DNA of 64,000 bases. Origin: Bacteroidota bacterium. Its GTDB lineage: Bacteria; Bacteroidota; Bacteroidia; Chitinophagales; Chitinophagaceae. A program made the position numbers and the translations under genes. The stretch spans positions 1 to 64,000 of the forward strand of contig JAIUNV010000006.1 of assembly GCA_020161435.1 (NCBI GenBank), read 5' to 3'. Numbering within the stretch: the first letter of the stretch is position 1; every line of letters starts with the position of its first letter. Shown here in pieces: positions 47,420-56,946 of this stretch. The notes under the pieces are model-generated. The model searched no databases. It was not told the origin of the DNA and saw only the letters and a list, made by a program, of their open reading frames with translations.

Positions 47420-48517
47420 TTAAATCGGATTTGCATTACTTTTTACTTTTTGAAATCTTGACTTGAATCTCAAGAATGGTTGCTCTAAAAAACGATATGA
47501 TACATATGCAATGATGGTTGAAAAAATAAACGTACAAAACCCAATGAGCAATGCCTGATATAAAGGATCTGTTACAAGTTTGGGTACTATAACGGCCAAG
47601 AGCGTAAGTACCAATATGTGATAAACATAAAGGCCGTATGAAATTTTTGCAAAAAAGATTAGCGTCTTGTTTTCTAAATTAATAAGAGGCTTTTGGTGTA
47701 CTATATTGGATATAATAAGTACAACGGTGCATAGGGCTATAATTAAATGATCAATAGCACTTGAAATCCGAAACTCAAAAATCATCATCAGCAACATTAT
47801 TGAAATAGCCAATAGCTGCGCTACTTTGGTTGAGAGAAAGTTGATAATGGTTTTTTGCTGGTGAAAAAACAATGCAGCCAATCCTCCAATGGCCATGCAA
47901 TCGAACCGAAAAACGCGGAGTGCGTTGTGCAAGTAAGGCCATTCTGCGTATTTAAATACCAACCATCCTATAATTTTTAAGCCGATGTAAGCCAAAAGAA
48001 AAATTGAAATCCTTTTCGTTATGTTCTTATGTATTTTGAAAAAAAGCGGCCAAAACAAATAAAATTGTTCCTCAACAGAAATTGACCAAAGGTGGTTGAT
48101 GCCATTCAGCCCTTTATCAAACATGTATGGTATGTTGGCAGCAAATAGTATATAAAACCACAAACTACTTTGAAGTAAATTGTCTTGCTGTAAGAAAAAA
48201 AACACAACTATGCACAGCAGTATATACCAGTAATACAAAGGCCATATCCGTAGTATTCGCCTGACGTAAAAACTACCTATATCAATGTTCCCTTTTTTTT
48301 CTTGCTCCAGAAATAATAGACTGGTAATAAGAAAGCCGCTTAAGGTGAAAAAAATGGTAACAGCTAAATTGCCCATGCCCACAGGAGCATCATTGAATAT
48401 TGGTAAAAATTTACCCATTTCATCCCAACTGTGGGCCATTATTACTAAGAGGGCGGCTATGGCTCTTAAGCCATTTAATCCCTTGTAATAAATAGGATTT
48501 TCTCTTTCTTTTTGCAT
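47420..48517 (-). CDS. Acyltransferase 3 family membrane protein
   Basis: A 365-residue protein with about ten membrane helices. The N-terminal GLNGLRAIAALLVIMAHSW carries the family's conserved R and H. FYVRRILRIWPLYYW and LWSISVEEQFYLFWPLFF complete the OafA/NolL-type acyltransferase signature. Family members acetylate or acylate cell-surface glycans. It lacks the extra C-terminal SGNH domain. No glycan cluster is directly adjacent. The gene looks more A+T-rich than its neighbours, which may indicate transfer. Confidence 0.88.
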   Translation of the reverse strand: MQKERENPIYYKGLNGLRAIAALLVIMAHSWDEMGKFLPIFNDAPVGMGNLAVTIFFTLSGFLITSLLFLEQEKKGNIDIGSFYVRRILRIWPLYYWYILLCIVVFFFLQQDNLLQSSLWFYILFAANIPYMFDKGLNGINHLWSISVEEQFYLFWPLFFKIHKNITKRISIFLLAYIGLKIIGWLVFKYAEWPYLHNALRVFRFDCMAIGGLAALFFHQQKTIINFLSTKVAQLLAISIMLLMMIFEFRISSAIDHLIIALCTVVLIISNIVHQKPLINLENKTLIFFAKISYGLYVYHILVLTLLAVIVPKLVTDPLYQALLIGFCTFIFSTIIAYVSYRFLEQPFLRFKSRFQKVKSNANPI

Positions 48518-48661
48518 TTAGCCAATTGTAATTTTTAGCTACTCTTTACGTTGTTCATGTTTGAGTAGCCATTATGCTGACAATCTTGAATTTGACTGGT
48601 TATTATAGACAGCTCTCTTAACTTCAATAAACCCAAAGTTTGGCGCATTTGATTCTGAGTA

Positions 48662-49702
48662 TTAACATTCCGGTTCCTGCTGGCTCAGGCAGTGAAAGCT
48701 ACCGAGTCCCCAGATGATTTCTGTAGAATCGATGCCAACCACTTCTCTTTCGGGGTGTGCCTGCTGAATAATTTGCATGGCTACATCATCTTTTGCGGAG
48801 CGGAACGTAGGCACTATCACATACTTGTTGGTGATGAGATAATTGGCGTATGATGCCGGCAATCGCTGGTCTTCCCAAATGACAGCATCGGGCATGGGCA
48901 GTTCAATGATGTTGAGCTGCTTGCCATTCAGCAATCGCATTTGCTGCAACTGCCGCAGGTTGTGCTGCAAAATATCGTGGTTCTCGTCTTGCTTGTTGGG
49001 CTCTATTACCGTAATAACGGTGTCTGCATTGACGAAGCGAACAGTATCATCAATATGGCCGTCTGTGTCATCACCTACAATGCCTTCATCTACCCACAGT
49101 ACTTGGTCTTGTCCGTAGTAGTCGCAGAGGTATTGTTCTATTTGTGCCTGATTGAGATGCGGGTTACGATTTTCATTGAGCAGGCAAGCGGTTGAAGTAA
49201 GAATAGTGCCAGCACCATTAAACTCCACCGAGCCACCTTCCATCACGATGCCCGGGTGAAACACTTCGTAACCATAGTGTTTACCAATCAACGTCGGAAT
49301 CACATCATCCAAATCGTAGGGCGGATACTTGCCGCCCCATGCGTTGTAGCCCCAGTCAACGATGGCCTTTTTTTGTTCTGTTTTGTGCAACAAAAAAGCC
49401 GGTCCATGGTCTCGGCACCACGCATCGTTGGTGGGATGAAAGAAAAATTCAACCTGGCTCATGTCTACGCCTGCCTGCTGCAAATGCCCGCTGGCAAAGG
49501 CTTTCATGGCTTCGTCGGCCACGTTGATACGTACCTTTTCGCTTTGTGCCACGTATTTTACAAACTGGCTGTAGTAGGGGAAAATGGCCTGTATTTTATC
49601 AGGCCAGCTGGCTTCCTTATGCGGCCAGCTCAGCCATATGGCTTCATGGGGTGCAAATTCTGCAGGGAAGTAGTAGCCGAGTTCTTTTGGAGTTGGTTGC
49701 AT
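48662..49702 (-). CDS. aguA: Agmatine deiminase
   Basis: A 346-residue enzyme that converts agmatine to N-carbamoylputrescine and ammonia. Family motifs are EAIWLSWPHKEASWPDK, the active-site DAWCRDHGPAF, EGGSVEFNGAGTIL, DDTDGHIDDTVRF, and the C-terminal nucleophile C338 in GLGSFHCLSQQEP. ATG 49702 gives the family N-terminus (MQPTPKELGYYFPAEF). It is downstream of aguB on the same strand (102 bases), forming a two-step route to putrescine. Confidence 0.92.
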   Translation of the reverse strand: MQPTPKELGYYFPAEFAPHEAIWLSWPHKEASWPDKIQAIFPYYSQFVKYVAQSEKVRINVADEAMKAFASGHLQQAGVDMSQVEFFFHPTNDAWCRDHGPAFLLHKTEQKKAIVDWGYNAWGGKYPPYDLDDVIPTLIGKHYGYEVFHPGIVMEGGSVEFNGAGTILTSTACLLNENRNPHLNQAQIEQYLCDYYGQDQVLWVDEGIVGDDTDGHIDDTVRFVNADTVITVIEPNKQDENHDILQHNLRQLQQMRLLNGKQLNIIELPMPDAVIWEDQRLPASYANYLITNKYVIVPTFRSAKDDVAMQIIQQAHPEREVVGIDSTEIIWGLGSFHCLSQQEPEC

Positions 49703-49804
49703 GCAATGAATTTTATGGGACGCAGATTTTAAGGATGAAAACTGATGTACGCAGATAAAAACATCCGTGAGCATCCGTTTTTTATCTGCGGCATCCGTGT
49801 GCTA

Positions 49805-50680
49805 TCAATCCTCGTCGATAAATCGTTTGGTAATAGGAGCGTAACTATCAATCCTCCGGTCACGCATGAAGGGCCAGTGGGTGCGGTAGCGGTCGGTTTT
49901 GCTCAGGTCAAGTTCCTGCACATGCACTTCCTCTTCGGTATGGCTGGCTTTGTACAGCAGGCTCCCAAAGGGATTACTGATGAAAGAACCACCCCAAAAC
50001 TGCATGGCACCATCTTGCTCCAATCCGCAGCGGTTCACACTTACCACATGCACACCGTTGGCTACAGCATGGCTGCGCTGTATGGTTTGCCAGGCATTGT
50101 ATTGTTCTTCGTTGGTAGCAGTATCCTGCGAGGTAGCCCAACCAATAGCAGTAGGATAGAAGAGAATTTCTGCACCCATGAGGCTGGTAATGCGAGCCGC
50201 TTCGGGGTACCACTGATCCCAGCAAATGAGCACACCAAACGTGGCATATTTTGTTTTCCAAACCTTGTAGCCAAGGTCGCCGGGAGTGAAGTAAAACTTC
50301 TCATAGTATGCCGGATCGTCGGGGATGTGCATTTTGCGGTACTTACCCAAATAGCTGCCGTCGGCATCTATCACGGCCGTGGTGTTGTGATACAAACCCT
50401 GAGCACGTTTTTCAAACAAGCTGGCAATAATCACCGCGTTTAGCTCGGCAGCCACTTGTTGCAGCGCATCGGTGCTGGGCCCGGGTATGGGCTCGGCCAG
50501 CTCAAAGTTGGCATAGTCTTCTACATCGCAGAAATACAAGCTGGTGAACAGCTCTTGCAGGCACACAATTTGCGCTCCTTTGGCAGCTGCCTCCCTTACT
50601 TTTTCAATGGCCTTTTGCAGGTTCTCTTGTTTGTTGGCGGTGCAGGTCATTTGCACCAATCCTACGTGCACTTTACTCAT
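49805..50680 (-). CDS. aguB: N-carbamoylputrescine amidase
   Basis: A 291-residue nitrilase-superfamily enzyme that hydrolyses N-carbamoylputrescine to putrescine, CO2 and ammonia. The Glu-Lys-Cys triad is E43 (CLQELF), K116 (YRKMHIPDDP) and C153 (LICWDQWYPEAAR). The phrase HIPDDPAYYEKFYFTPGD is typical of AguB. ATG 50680 (MSKVHVGLVQM) is preferred, since the longer frame runs into the promoter. It is first in the aguB-aguA operon. Confidence 0.92.
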   Translation of the reverse strand: MSKVHVGLVQMTCTANKQENLQKAIEKVREAAAKGAQIVCLQELFTSLYFCDVEDYANFELAEPIPGPSTDALQQVAAELNAVIIASLFEKRAQGLYHNTTAVIDADGSYLGKYRKMHIPDDPAYYEKFYFTPGDLGYKVWKTKYATFGVLICWDQWYPEAARITSLMGAEILFYPTAIGWATSQDTATNEEQYNAWQTIQRSHAVANGVHVVSVNRCGLEQDGAMQFWGGSFISNPFGSLLYKASHTEEEVHVQELDLSKTDRYRTHWPFMRDRRIDSYAPITKRFIDED

Positions 50681-50720
50681 AGGTATCAATTGAATTTTGC
50701 CTCCCCGGTTTGGGGGCGGG

Positions 50721-50752
50721 CAAAAGTACCGCATCCCATGCGTATTAGCCAA
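50721..50752 (-). promoter_or_regulatory. Promoter of the aguB-aguA operon
   Basis: On the minus strand: TTG (50752-50750), 21 bases, TACTTTTG (50728-50721), the same -7 box as the atpA promoter. It lies about 40 bases upstream of the aguB start. The leader contains a G-rich hairpin-like word (ccccggtttgggg). Confidence 0.6.
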
Positions 50753-50817
50753 TTGTTAAAATATCATCAAGCCCGCAGGATTCGACTGTTCAACCATGCT
50801 TCACCGTCAAAAGATGT

Positions 50818-53682
50818 ATGCTTAAAAGGTTTGTAATAACTCTCTTTCCAATGTTGCTCTTGTTGCTGGCCGCCGGCCACTCGCAGGCACAAACTGTTTC
50901 TGTAAAAGGTACCATTCAGGATGCCGATACGGCCCGCATGCTGGCCAAGGCTTCGGTGAAACTATCACCCGCCGCCGATACCACCCGTGGCCGCTACGTA
51001 ACCGCCGATGATAAAGGCGCTTTCATTTTTACAGAGGTAAAACCCGGCGCCTATGTGCTGGCGTTTAGTTTTACCGGCTATCAGCCGCAAACCAGAAAAA
51101 TTACTGTGGGAACTACCACCCTCGATTTGGGGGAAGTATTGCTCATTAAAAAAGACAAAACCCTGGGCGATGTGGTAGTGGTGGGCAAAGTGCCACCGGC
51201 CCGCCAAAAAGGCGATACCACCGAGTTTAATGCCGCTGCGCTGAAGGTAAACCCCGATGCGACGACTGAAGATGTGCTGAAAAAAGCACCGGGCATAACC
51301 ATTGAAAACGGACAGGTAACCGCACAGGGCGAACAGGTGCGTCGCATTACCATTGATGGCCGCCAGTATTTTGGCGATGATGCTACTGCGGCACTGCGTA
51401 ACCTGCCTGCGGAAGTGATTGATAAAGTGCAGGTGTTCGACCGCCTGAGTGATCAGGCACAGCTCACCGGCTTTGATGATGGCAATGGTTTCAAGGCCAT
51501 CAACATTGTTACCAAGGCCAACATGCGCAATGGCCAGTTTGGCCGGGTGTATGGTGGCTATGGCACCGACGACCGTTATGCCGCTGGCGGTAGTGTCAAT
51601 TTTTTCAAAAACAATACCCGACTCAATGTGATTGGCATGTTCAACAACGTGAACCAGCAAAATTTTTCGGGTGAAGACCTGCTGGGTGTAAATGGCCAGG
51701 CCAATGCCGGCCGTGGTGGCGGCGGTGGTCGCCCCGGTGGTGGTGGATTTGGCGGTGGATTTGGTGGCCGTGGTGGCGGCGGTTTCTCTGTGGGCCAGCA
51801 GCCGGGCATTGCCAAAACCAATGCCTTTGGCCTCAACTTCAGCGACCTGTGGTTTAAAAAAATGGAAGTATCAGCCAGCTATTTTTTCAATAACAGCAAC
51901 ACGGTGGCCCGTTCGGAAACCAACCGGCAGCTGTTCCTCACCGGCGATACCAGCCAGTTTTACAATGAAGTGAGCCGCAGCAATACCGACAATTTCAACC
52001 ACCGCATCAACTTTAGGGCGGAGTATAAAATTGACAGCAACAACACGCTGATCATTGCCCCCAATCTGAGTTTCCAAAAAAATGAATCGTGGAGCGACCT
52101 GACGGGTGTCAACAATACTTTTGGTAAACAGCTCATCAACAGCACCGCCAACCTGCGCAACAGCGATGCGGCCGGCTTTAACCTGCGCAATGAGATTACT
52201 TACCGCCACAGCTTTGCCAAGCGGGGCCGTTCTATTTCGGTCAACCTCAACAACAGCGCCAGCAACCGCAACAGCGATAGCTACCTAGATGCTATCTCGG
52301 CCTATTTCAACGGCGGCCTGTTGCTGGGCGATACCCTGCGCCAGTACACCGACAACAGCACCCGCAGCAGCAGCATTTCTACCAATATTGCTTACACCGA
52401 ACCTGTAGGTAAAAAAGGACAGATACAACTGAACTACAACCCGCAGTTTACCAGCAACAAGGCCGATCAGCGCAACTTTAGGTATGATAAAACCGAAGGC
52501 GATTATACCAACTTCGACACCACACTCTCCAACCTGTTCGACAACAAAGTGCGGGCCCAAAACGCCGGGCTTACTTACCGCCTCGGCGACCGCGACAATC
52601 AGTTTTCTGTGGGCATCAACTTTCAGCACACCCGCCTGCTGAGTGAGCAGCAGTTTCCGGCCGTGGCTACACTCAACAAAACATTCAGCAACTGGCTGCC
52701 CAATCTGCAGTGGCGCAAGCAGCTGAGCAAACAAACCAGCCTGCGCATGTTTTACCGGGCATCTGTAAACCCACCTTCGGTAAATCAGTTACAGAACGTG
52801 ATTAATATTTCCAACCCGCTGTTTATTACTACGGGCAATGAAAATCTGGATCAGAGCTACACGCATTTTCTTACCGCCCGTATCAACAATACCAATGCTG
52901 CCAAAGGCCGCTCTTTGTTTGCCGGTTTCTTTGGCCAAATGGTGAGCAAGTATGTAACCAACGGTACCTGGATTGCTTCGAAAGATTCAGCCATAGCCAA
53001 CAACATTACGCTGCGCAAAGGCGCACAAATCAGCAAGCCTGTCAACCTTGATGGCTATTACTCGCTGCGGTCCTTTGCTACCTATGGCTTTCCGCTCAAA
53101 GCCATCAAAAGCAACCTGAACCTGAATGCCGGACTGAACTATACCCGCACACCGGGTTTGGTCAACAATCAGCTGAACTACTCCAACAACTATGGCTATA
53201 CAGCCGGCATCAACATTGCCAGCAACATCAGTGAGTTTATCGATTTCAATGTGAACTATTCCGCCAATTTTAATAATGTGGTGAACAGTATCCGTCCGGA
53301 ATTGAACAACAAATTCTATTTCCATACCACCGGAGCTAAGGTGAACCTGCTGACTAAATACGGCTGGTTTATTTTGAATGAAGTCACCAACCAGCTGTAC
53401 AGCGGCCTGGCCGATGGCTTCAACCAAAGCTTTTGGCTGTGGAATGTGAGTGCGGGTAAAAAGATGCTGAAAAACCGTCGTGGTGAAATCAAAATGAGTG
53501 TGTTTGACCTGCTGAAGCAGAACCAGAGCATTGCCCGTACCATTGGTGAAACCTATATTGAAGACGTGCAAACCCAGGTATTGCAGCAATATTTTATGCT
53601 TACGTTCACGTATACCCTGCGAAATTTCGGACAAGCGGCTAAACGCAATGCGGGTGAAACGCCTACCTTGCAGCGCCGCTAA
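50818..53682 (+). CDS. Outer-membrane receptor, TonB-like with Gly-rich loop
   Basis: A 954-residue outer-membrane protein. A signal peptide ends near SQAQ. A carboxypeptidase-regulatory-like domain follows (about 27-110, KGTIQDADTARMLAKASVKL), then a plug-like domain (130-230, VLKKAPGITIENG, RRITIDGRQYFGDD) and a long beta-barrel of the OMP_b-brl_3 type. In the first barrel part there is a glycine-rich stretch of about 27 residues (RGGGGGRPGGGGFGGGF, near 300-326). It is followed by an ECF sigma gene, which suggests regulation of, or by, the receptor. Confidence 0.85.
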   Translation: MLKRFVITLFPMLLLLLAAGHSQAQTVSVKGTIQDADTARMLAKASVKLSPAADTTRGRYVTADDKGAFIFTEVKPGAYVLAFSFTGYQPQTRKITVGTTTLDLGEVLLIKKDKTLGDVVVVGKVPPARQKGDTTEFNAAALKVNPDATTEDVLKKAPGITIENGQVTAQGEQVRRITIDGRQYFGDDATAALRNLPAEVIDKVQVFDRLSDQAQLTGFDDGNGFKAINIVTKANMRNGQFGRVYGGYGTDDRYAAGGSVNFFKNNTRLNVIGMFNNVNQQNFSGEDLLGVNGQANAGRGGGGGRPGGGGFGGGFGGRGGGGFSVGQQPGIAKTNAFGLNFSDLWFKKMEVSASYFFNNSNTVARSETNRQLFLTGDTSQFYNEVSRSNTDNFNHRINFRAEYKIDSNNTLIIAPNLSFQKNESWSDLTGVNNTFGKQLINSTANLRNSDAAGFNLRNEITYRHSFAKRGRSISVNLNNSASNRNSDSYLDAISAYFNGGLLLGDTLRQYTDNSTRSSSISTNIAYTEPVGKKGQIQLNYNPQFTSNKADQRNFRYDKTEGDYTNFDTTLSNLFDNKVRAQNAGLTYRLGDRDNQFSVGINFQHTRLLSEQQFPAVATLNKTFSNWLPNLQWRKQLSKQTSLRMFYRASVNPPSVNQLQNVINISNPLFITTGNENLDQSYTHFLTARINNTNAAKGRSLFAGFFGQMVSKYVTNGTWIASKDSAIANNITLRKGAQISKPVNLDGYYSLRSFATYGFPLKAIKSNLNLNAGLNYTRTPGLVNNQLNYSNNYGYTAGINIASNISEFIDFNVNYSANFNNVVNSIRPELNNKFYFHTTGAKVNLLTKYGWFILNEVTNQLYSGLADGFNQSFWLWNVSAGKKMLKNRRGEIKMSVFDLLKQNQSIARTIGETYIEDVQTQVLQQYFMLTFTYTLRNFGQAAKRNAGETPTLQRR

Positions 53683-53712
53683 TCGGGCGGCTTGCAAAAC
53701 CGATCTTACCAC

Positions 53713-54288
53713 GTGATAGAGCAGGAATTAATTGAGAAACTGAAGAAAGGCGACCAGGCGGCATTCCGCTTTATGGTTACCTCGTGGCAGGATATGGTAT
53801 ATAATACCTCGCTGGGCTTGGTACAGAATGAAATGGATGCCGAAGATGTGACGCAGGAAGTGTTTGTAAAAGCCTTCGAAAGCATCCACGGTTTTAAGGG
53901 CGAAAGCAAAGTGAGCACCTGGCTGTACCGCATTACCGTTACTAAAAGCCTCGATTTTTTGCGTAGCAAAAAGCGGAAAAAGCGCTTTGGGTACATCTAT
54001 AGCCTCTTTGGCGAAGACAATGAACTGGCCATCAACCCGCCTGAATTTGTGCACCCCGGCATTGTGTCGGAAAAAAAACAGGTGGCAGCGGCTTTGTTCA
54101 AAGCCTTGGAAACATTGCCTGAACAGCAGCGGGTAGCGTTTGTATTGACCCGCCTGGAAGGGCTGGGCCACAAAGAGGTGAGTGAAGTAATGGGTAACAC
54201 GGTACCAGCGGTAGAAAGCCTGCTGCAACGTGCCAAAATAAATTTAAAAAAACAGTTATCAGATTTCTACCGTCAGAATTTAGAATAA
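53713..54288 (+). CDS. ECF-type RNA polymerase sigma factor
   Basis: A 191-residue sigma-70-like factor with region 2 (FRFMVTSWQDMVYNTSLG, DVTQEVFVKAFE) and region 4 (LPEQQRVAFVLTRLEGLGHK, EVMGNTVPAVESLLQRAKIN). The best start is GTG 53713 (VIEQELIEKLKKGD, like the usual MTEQELI); TTG 53692 is possible. It begins 30 bases after the receptor gene and 38 bases before a putative anti-sigma gene. Confidence 0.92.
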   Translation: MIEQELIEKLKKGDQAAFRFMVTSWQDMVYNTSLGLVQNEMDAEDVTQEVFVKAFESIHGFKGESKVSTWLYRITVTKSLDFLRSKKRKKRFGYIYSLFGEDNELAINPPEFVHPGIVSEKKQVAAALFKALETLPEQQRVAFVLTRLEGLGHKEVSEVMGNTVPAVESLLQRAKINLKKQLSDFYRQNLE

Positions 54289-54326
54289 GGAACGTCTAAA
54301 TTGTTGGCAGTATTAAATTGCCGTAT

Positions 54327-54659
54327 ATGAAAAGAGAACAACAAGCAGAACAATGGGTAAACGAGGCGCTGGAAAGCCTTGATGGTATTGGCCGTGCCAC
54401 TGCCAACCCCTTTCTGTTTACCCGCATTGAAGAACGCCTCCGCCAACGCAATAACCCTTGGGAAAAGCTGGCCCGCTTCGTAGCCCGTCCGGCATTTGCC
54501 CTGGCCGTGGTTTTGTTGTTTTTGGCCGCCAATTTCTATGTGGCCAATCAGGAAAAAGAGGAGCGGCTGGCCCGTGAAAAACAGGCCAACGAGCAAATGT
54601 TCGCAGCGGAATACAGCACCAGTTCCAACCTTAGTAATGAACTCAGCGCAAACAAGTAA
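54327..54659 (+). CDS. Putative anti-sigma factor
   Basis: A 110-residue protein, start ATG 54327. The cytoplasmic N-terminus of about 55 residues (EQWVNEALESLDGIGRATAN) precedes one membrane helix (FALAVVLLFLAANFYVANQ) and a short periplasmic tail. This topology, its position right after the sigma gene, and small size suggest a membrane anti-sigma. No zinc-binding anti-sigma motif (HxxxCxxC) is present, so the call rests on position. Confidence 0.6.
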   Translation: MKREQQAEQWVNEALESLDGIGRATANPFLFTRIEERLRQRNNPWEKLARFVARPAFALAVVLLFLAANFYVANQEKEERLAREKQANEQMFAAEYSTSSNLSNELSANK

Positions 54660-54662
54660 GTC

Positions 54663-55136
54663 ATGAAGTCGAACAACAAGGTTTTACTGGTACTCATATT
54701 GGTACTGCTGGCTACCAACCTTGGTATGCTGTGGTATTTTACCCGCGAAAGCAAGGTAGAAACCAAACCCGTAAGCCGCACCGAACGCATGGGCGATATG
54801 ATGCGCAAAGAGCTGGGTTTTAACGACGACCAGGTGCAGCAATACATTACGCTTCGTCTGCGCCGCGACTCGCTGATGCAGCCCCTCAATCTGGAACTAC
54901 GCCAGGCCAAAATGAATTTTCTGGAACTGCTGCGCCAGCCCAATGTACCCGATAGCCTGGTGCAAAAAGCAGCGCTGGAAGTAGCCATGAAACAAGCCCC
55001 CATCGAAGTGGAATTTTTTCAACACTTCAAACGCATACAGGCTTTGTGCTCACCTGAACAGCTGGGCAGTTTCGATAGTATGCTCTCTCGAATGGTACGC
55101 CGCAATACAGGCGATACAACCAGCTCCGGTAAATAA
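54663..55136 (+). CDS. Spy/CpxP-like periplasmic metal-sensor-type protein
   Basis: A 157-residue protein with an N-terminal helix (LLVLILVLLATNLGMLWYF) and a helical periplasmic domain with the pattern ELGFNDDQVQQYITLRLRRD ... LCSPEQLGSFDSMLSRM, typical of heavy-metal resistance (CnrX/ZraP/Spy-like) proteins. It starts 3 bases after the anti-sigma gene. In CnrX-type systems such a protein controls an ECF sigma together with the anti-sigma; that role is likely but not proven here. Confidence 0.75.
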   Translation: MKSNNKVLLVLILVLLATNLGMLWYFTRESKVETKPVSRTERMGDMMRKELGFNDDQVQQYITLRLRRDSLMQPLNLELRQAKMNFLELLRQPNVPDSLVQKAALEVAMKQAPIEVEFFQHFKRIQALCSPEQLGSFDSMLSRMVRRNTGDTTSSGK

Positions 55137-55154
55137 AAGCAGAACGCATAGTAA

Positions 55155-55183
55155 AGCTCACCTTTTTGGGGTGAGCTCTTTTT
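55155..55183 (+). terminator. Terminator of the ECF sigma operon
   Basis: AGCTCACC (55155-55162) and GGTGAGCT (55170-55177) pair perfectly around a seven-base loop and are followed by CTTTTT, 18 bases after the last gene. Confidence 0.88.
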
Positions 55184-55373
55184 GTGCCTGTACATGCAGC
55201 GTAACCATGGCGCTTGGCAGCTGCTGGCTGTTATTTAAAAAAGTAGACTTCGGTTGGAGTGTACGCAGATCGTAAAGAAAATCTGTTGTACAGAAAATTA
55301 TTTACACAGCAGCATAAGCCCGTAGCATTTTTTGTTTCGGCTTTGTATTTATGTAGGAGCTAAATCAGTTTTA

Positions 55374-56771
55374 TCATTGTTGTTCTTTTACCGAAGCCAA
55401 TGCAGATGCAGCCAGCAACTGTCTTACTGCAGTTTTTAATTCGGCTAATTCAGCAAGTTGTGAACGCAGCATCGCATTTTCCTGTTGCAGGCTTGTCAGG
55501 CGTTCTTGCTGCTCCCGTGTTCTTTTTTCTAAGCCTTGAAGCAATATCATCATGATGCCATCCATATCGGCACTGGCCAATGTGGTGTCATTGCCGATGA
55601 TGCCAAATTCATCTTTGCCGTAGGCAGCAAATATTTCTTGTGCCATGGGGCCGTAATGCCTGTCATTGCCGGGGTTTTGACCTTTGTAGTTCCACGAACC
55701 CAATTTCAATGAGGTCAGTTTTTCTAAAAACGTTTCGCCGGAAGCGGGTTCAAAGTTTTCTTTTCTTGAAGAATCTGAAATGGATGCCCAAGAGTTGCCA
55801 CCGGCAGCTAATGATACGCCTACAGTTCGTGTGGCATTGCTAAACAGTCGATATCCACCCGCATACCGGGCCGAAAATTGGTTGCTGGCTGTAGCCAGTG
55901 TACTATCGGTTGTTGATGCATCTGACAATACGAATGCTCCATTAAAATTATTGGCACTGGCACGTTGGCCGATGGCAATGCTGTAATCACCGTTAGCGGT
56001 GCAGCGGTAGCCCAATGCTACGGCTCCGGTTCCATCGGCAGCACAGGTATAGCCCAGGGCGCTGGAATAAGAGCCCATGGCATAGCTGGTATAGCCGGAC
56101 ACAAAACTGGATAACCCCAGTGCTACAGTGTTGTAGCCAAAAGCTGTTGAGTAAAAACCTACCATGGGATCATCCCATTGAGTACCTGCCGAACCGATAG
56201 AGCCAGCTCTGAAAGCTGCTTTGTAAGGGTGCCACATCATTCTTTCACCAGCACCTGTTGCTGGAATAAATCCGATGCCTAAAGTGCTTTTGGCAACAAA
56301 GCCCCCTCCTGCATCAAACCGAAACCGTTCTCCTACAGTACCGGAAGAGTAGCCTGCGCCTTTATAGTCCGTCAGTATTCTTACAGCACCACTGTCGAGC
56401 AATTGAATGCCCATATTGGTGCCGTATTTTGACATGTACAAGTTGTTAGTTGCCAGGTTCATGGTTTGGGTATGATTACCCATGTTGTCGCCTTCTCCTG
56501 CAACGGTGAGTTTTGCCCACACAATGCCGTTGAAGTAATAAAAGCCACTGATGCCATCTGTTTGGTAAATGAGCAAACCACTTGCAGGAAAAGCGATGGC
56601 TGCTTTTGCTGCAGCTGTCATTCTAGGCACTAAAAATCCTTTGTTGGTACTTTTTAAGTCGAGAATTGCAGAGCCATCTGGCGTACTGGATGGCGAACTA
56701 ATAGCAACACCTTGTGCAAAACCGGAAAGCATTGCCGTTGCAAATGCAATGGTCAAGATTAAATTTTTCAT
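55374..56771 (-). CDS. Secreted protein with YadA-head-like repeats and S74 chaperone domain
   Basis: A 465-residue protein with a signal peptide (LTIAFATAMLSGFAQG). The middle (about 215-280) has trimeric-autotransporter-like repeats with the A-x-G-x-x-S pattern (AMGSYSSALGYTCAADGTG). The C-terminus (about 335-450) is an intramolecular-chaperone (endosialidase/S74) domain: DSSRKENFEPASG, NDRHYGPMAQEIFAAYG, a serine-rich autocleavage site, and a coiled coil (REQQERLTSLQQENAMLRSQL). It likely forms a trimeric surface fibre. Such proteins are common in Bacteroidota and do not by themselves imply a prophage. Confidence 0.8.
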   Translation of the reverse strand: MKNLILTIAFATAMLSGFAQGVAISSPSSTPDGSAILDLKSTNKGFLVPRMTAAAKAAIAFPASGLLIYQTDGISGFYYFNGIVWAKLTVAGEGDNMGNHTQTMNLATNNLYMSKYGTNMGIQLLDSGAVRILTDYKGAGYSSGTVGERFRFDAGGGFVAKSTLGIGFIPATGAGERMMWHPYKAAFRAGSIGSAGTQWDDPMVGFYSTAFGYNTVALGLSSFVSGYTSYAMGSYSSALGYTCAADGTGAVALGYRCTANGDYSIAIGQRASANNFNGAFVLSDASTTDSTLATASNQFSARYAGGYRLFSNATRTVGVSLAAGGNSWASISDSSRKENFEPASGETFLEKLTSLKLGSWNYKGQNPGNDRHYGPMAQEIFAAYGKDEFGIIGNDTTLASADMDGIMMILLQGLEKRTREQQERLTSLQQENAMLRSQLAELAELKTAVRQLLAASALASVKEQQ

Positions 56772-56946
56772 GGGGAAGGGGGAGTTTAAGTAGAACTAAT
56801 GTAATCATCCTCTGGCAATCTTTTCATAACTTAAATGCGCATCTGTACACGAATACTTAGTCGCAGTACTTGCAGCAATGCAGCTATAGATGCCAAGCTG
56901 ACGTTCCTCATGCACGTTTAGCCGTAACACACCCTTTCTTTGCGGC

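Noticed and set aside
55374..56771. Prophage tail-fibre gene
   Set aside because: The S74 domain occurs in phage tail spikes, but there are no other phage genes here and the protein has a signal peptide, so a cellular surface protein fits better.
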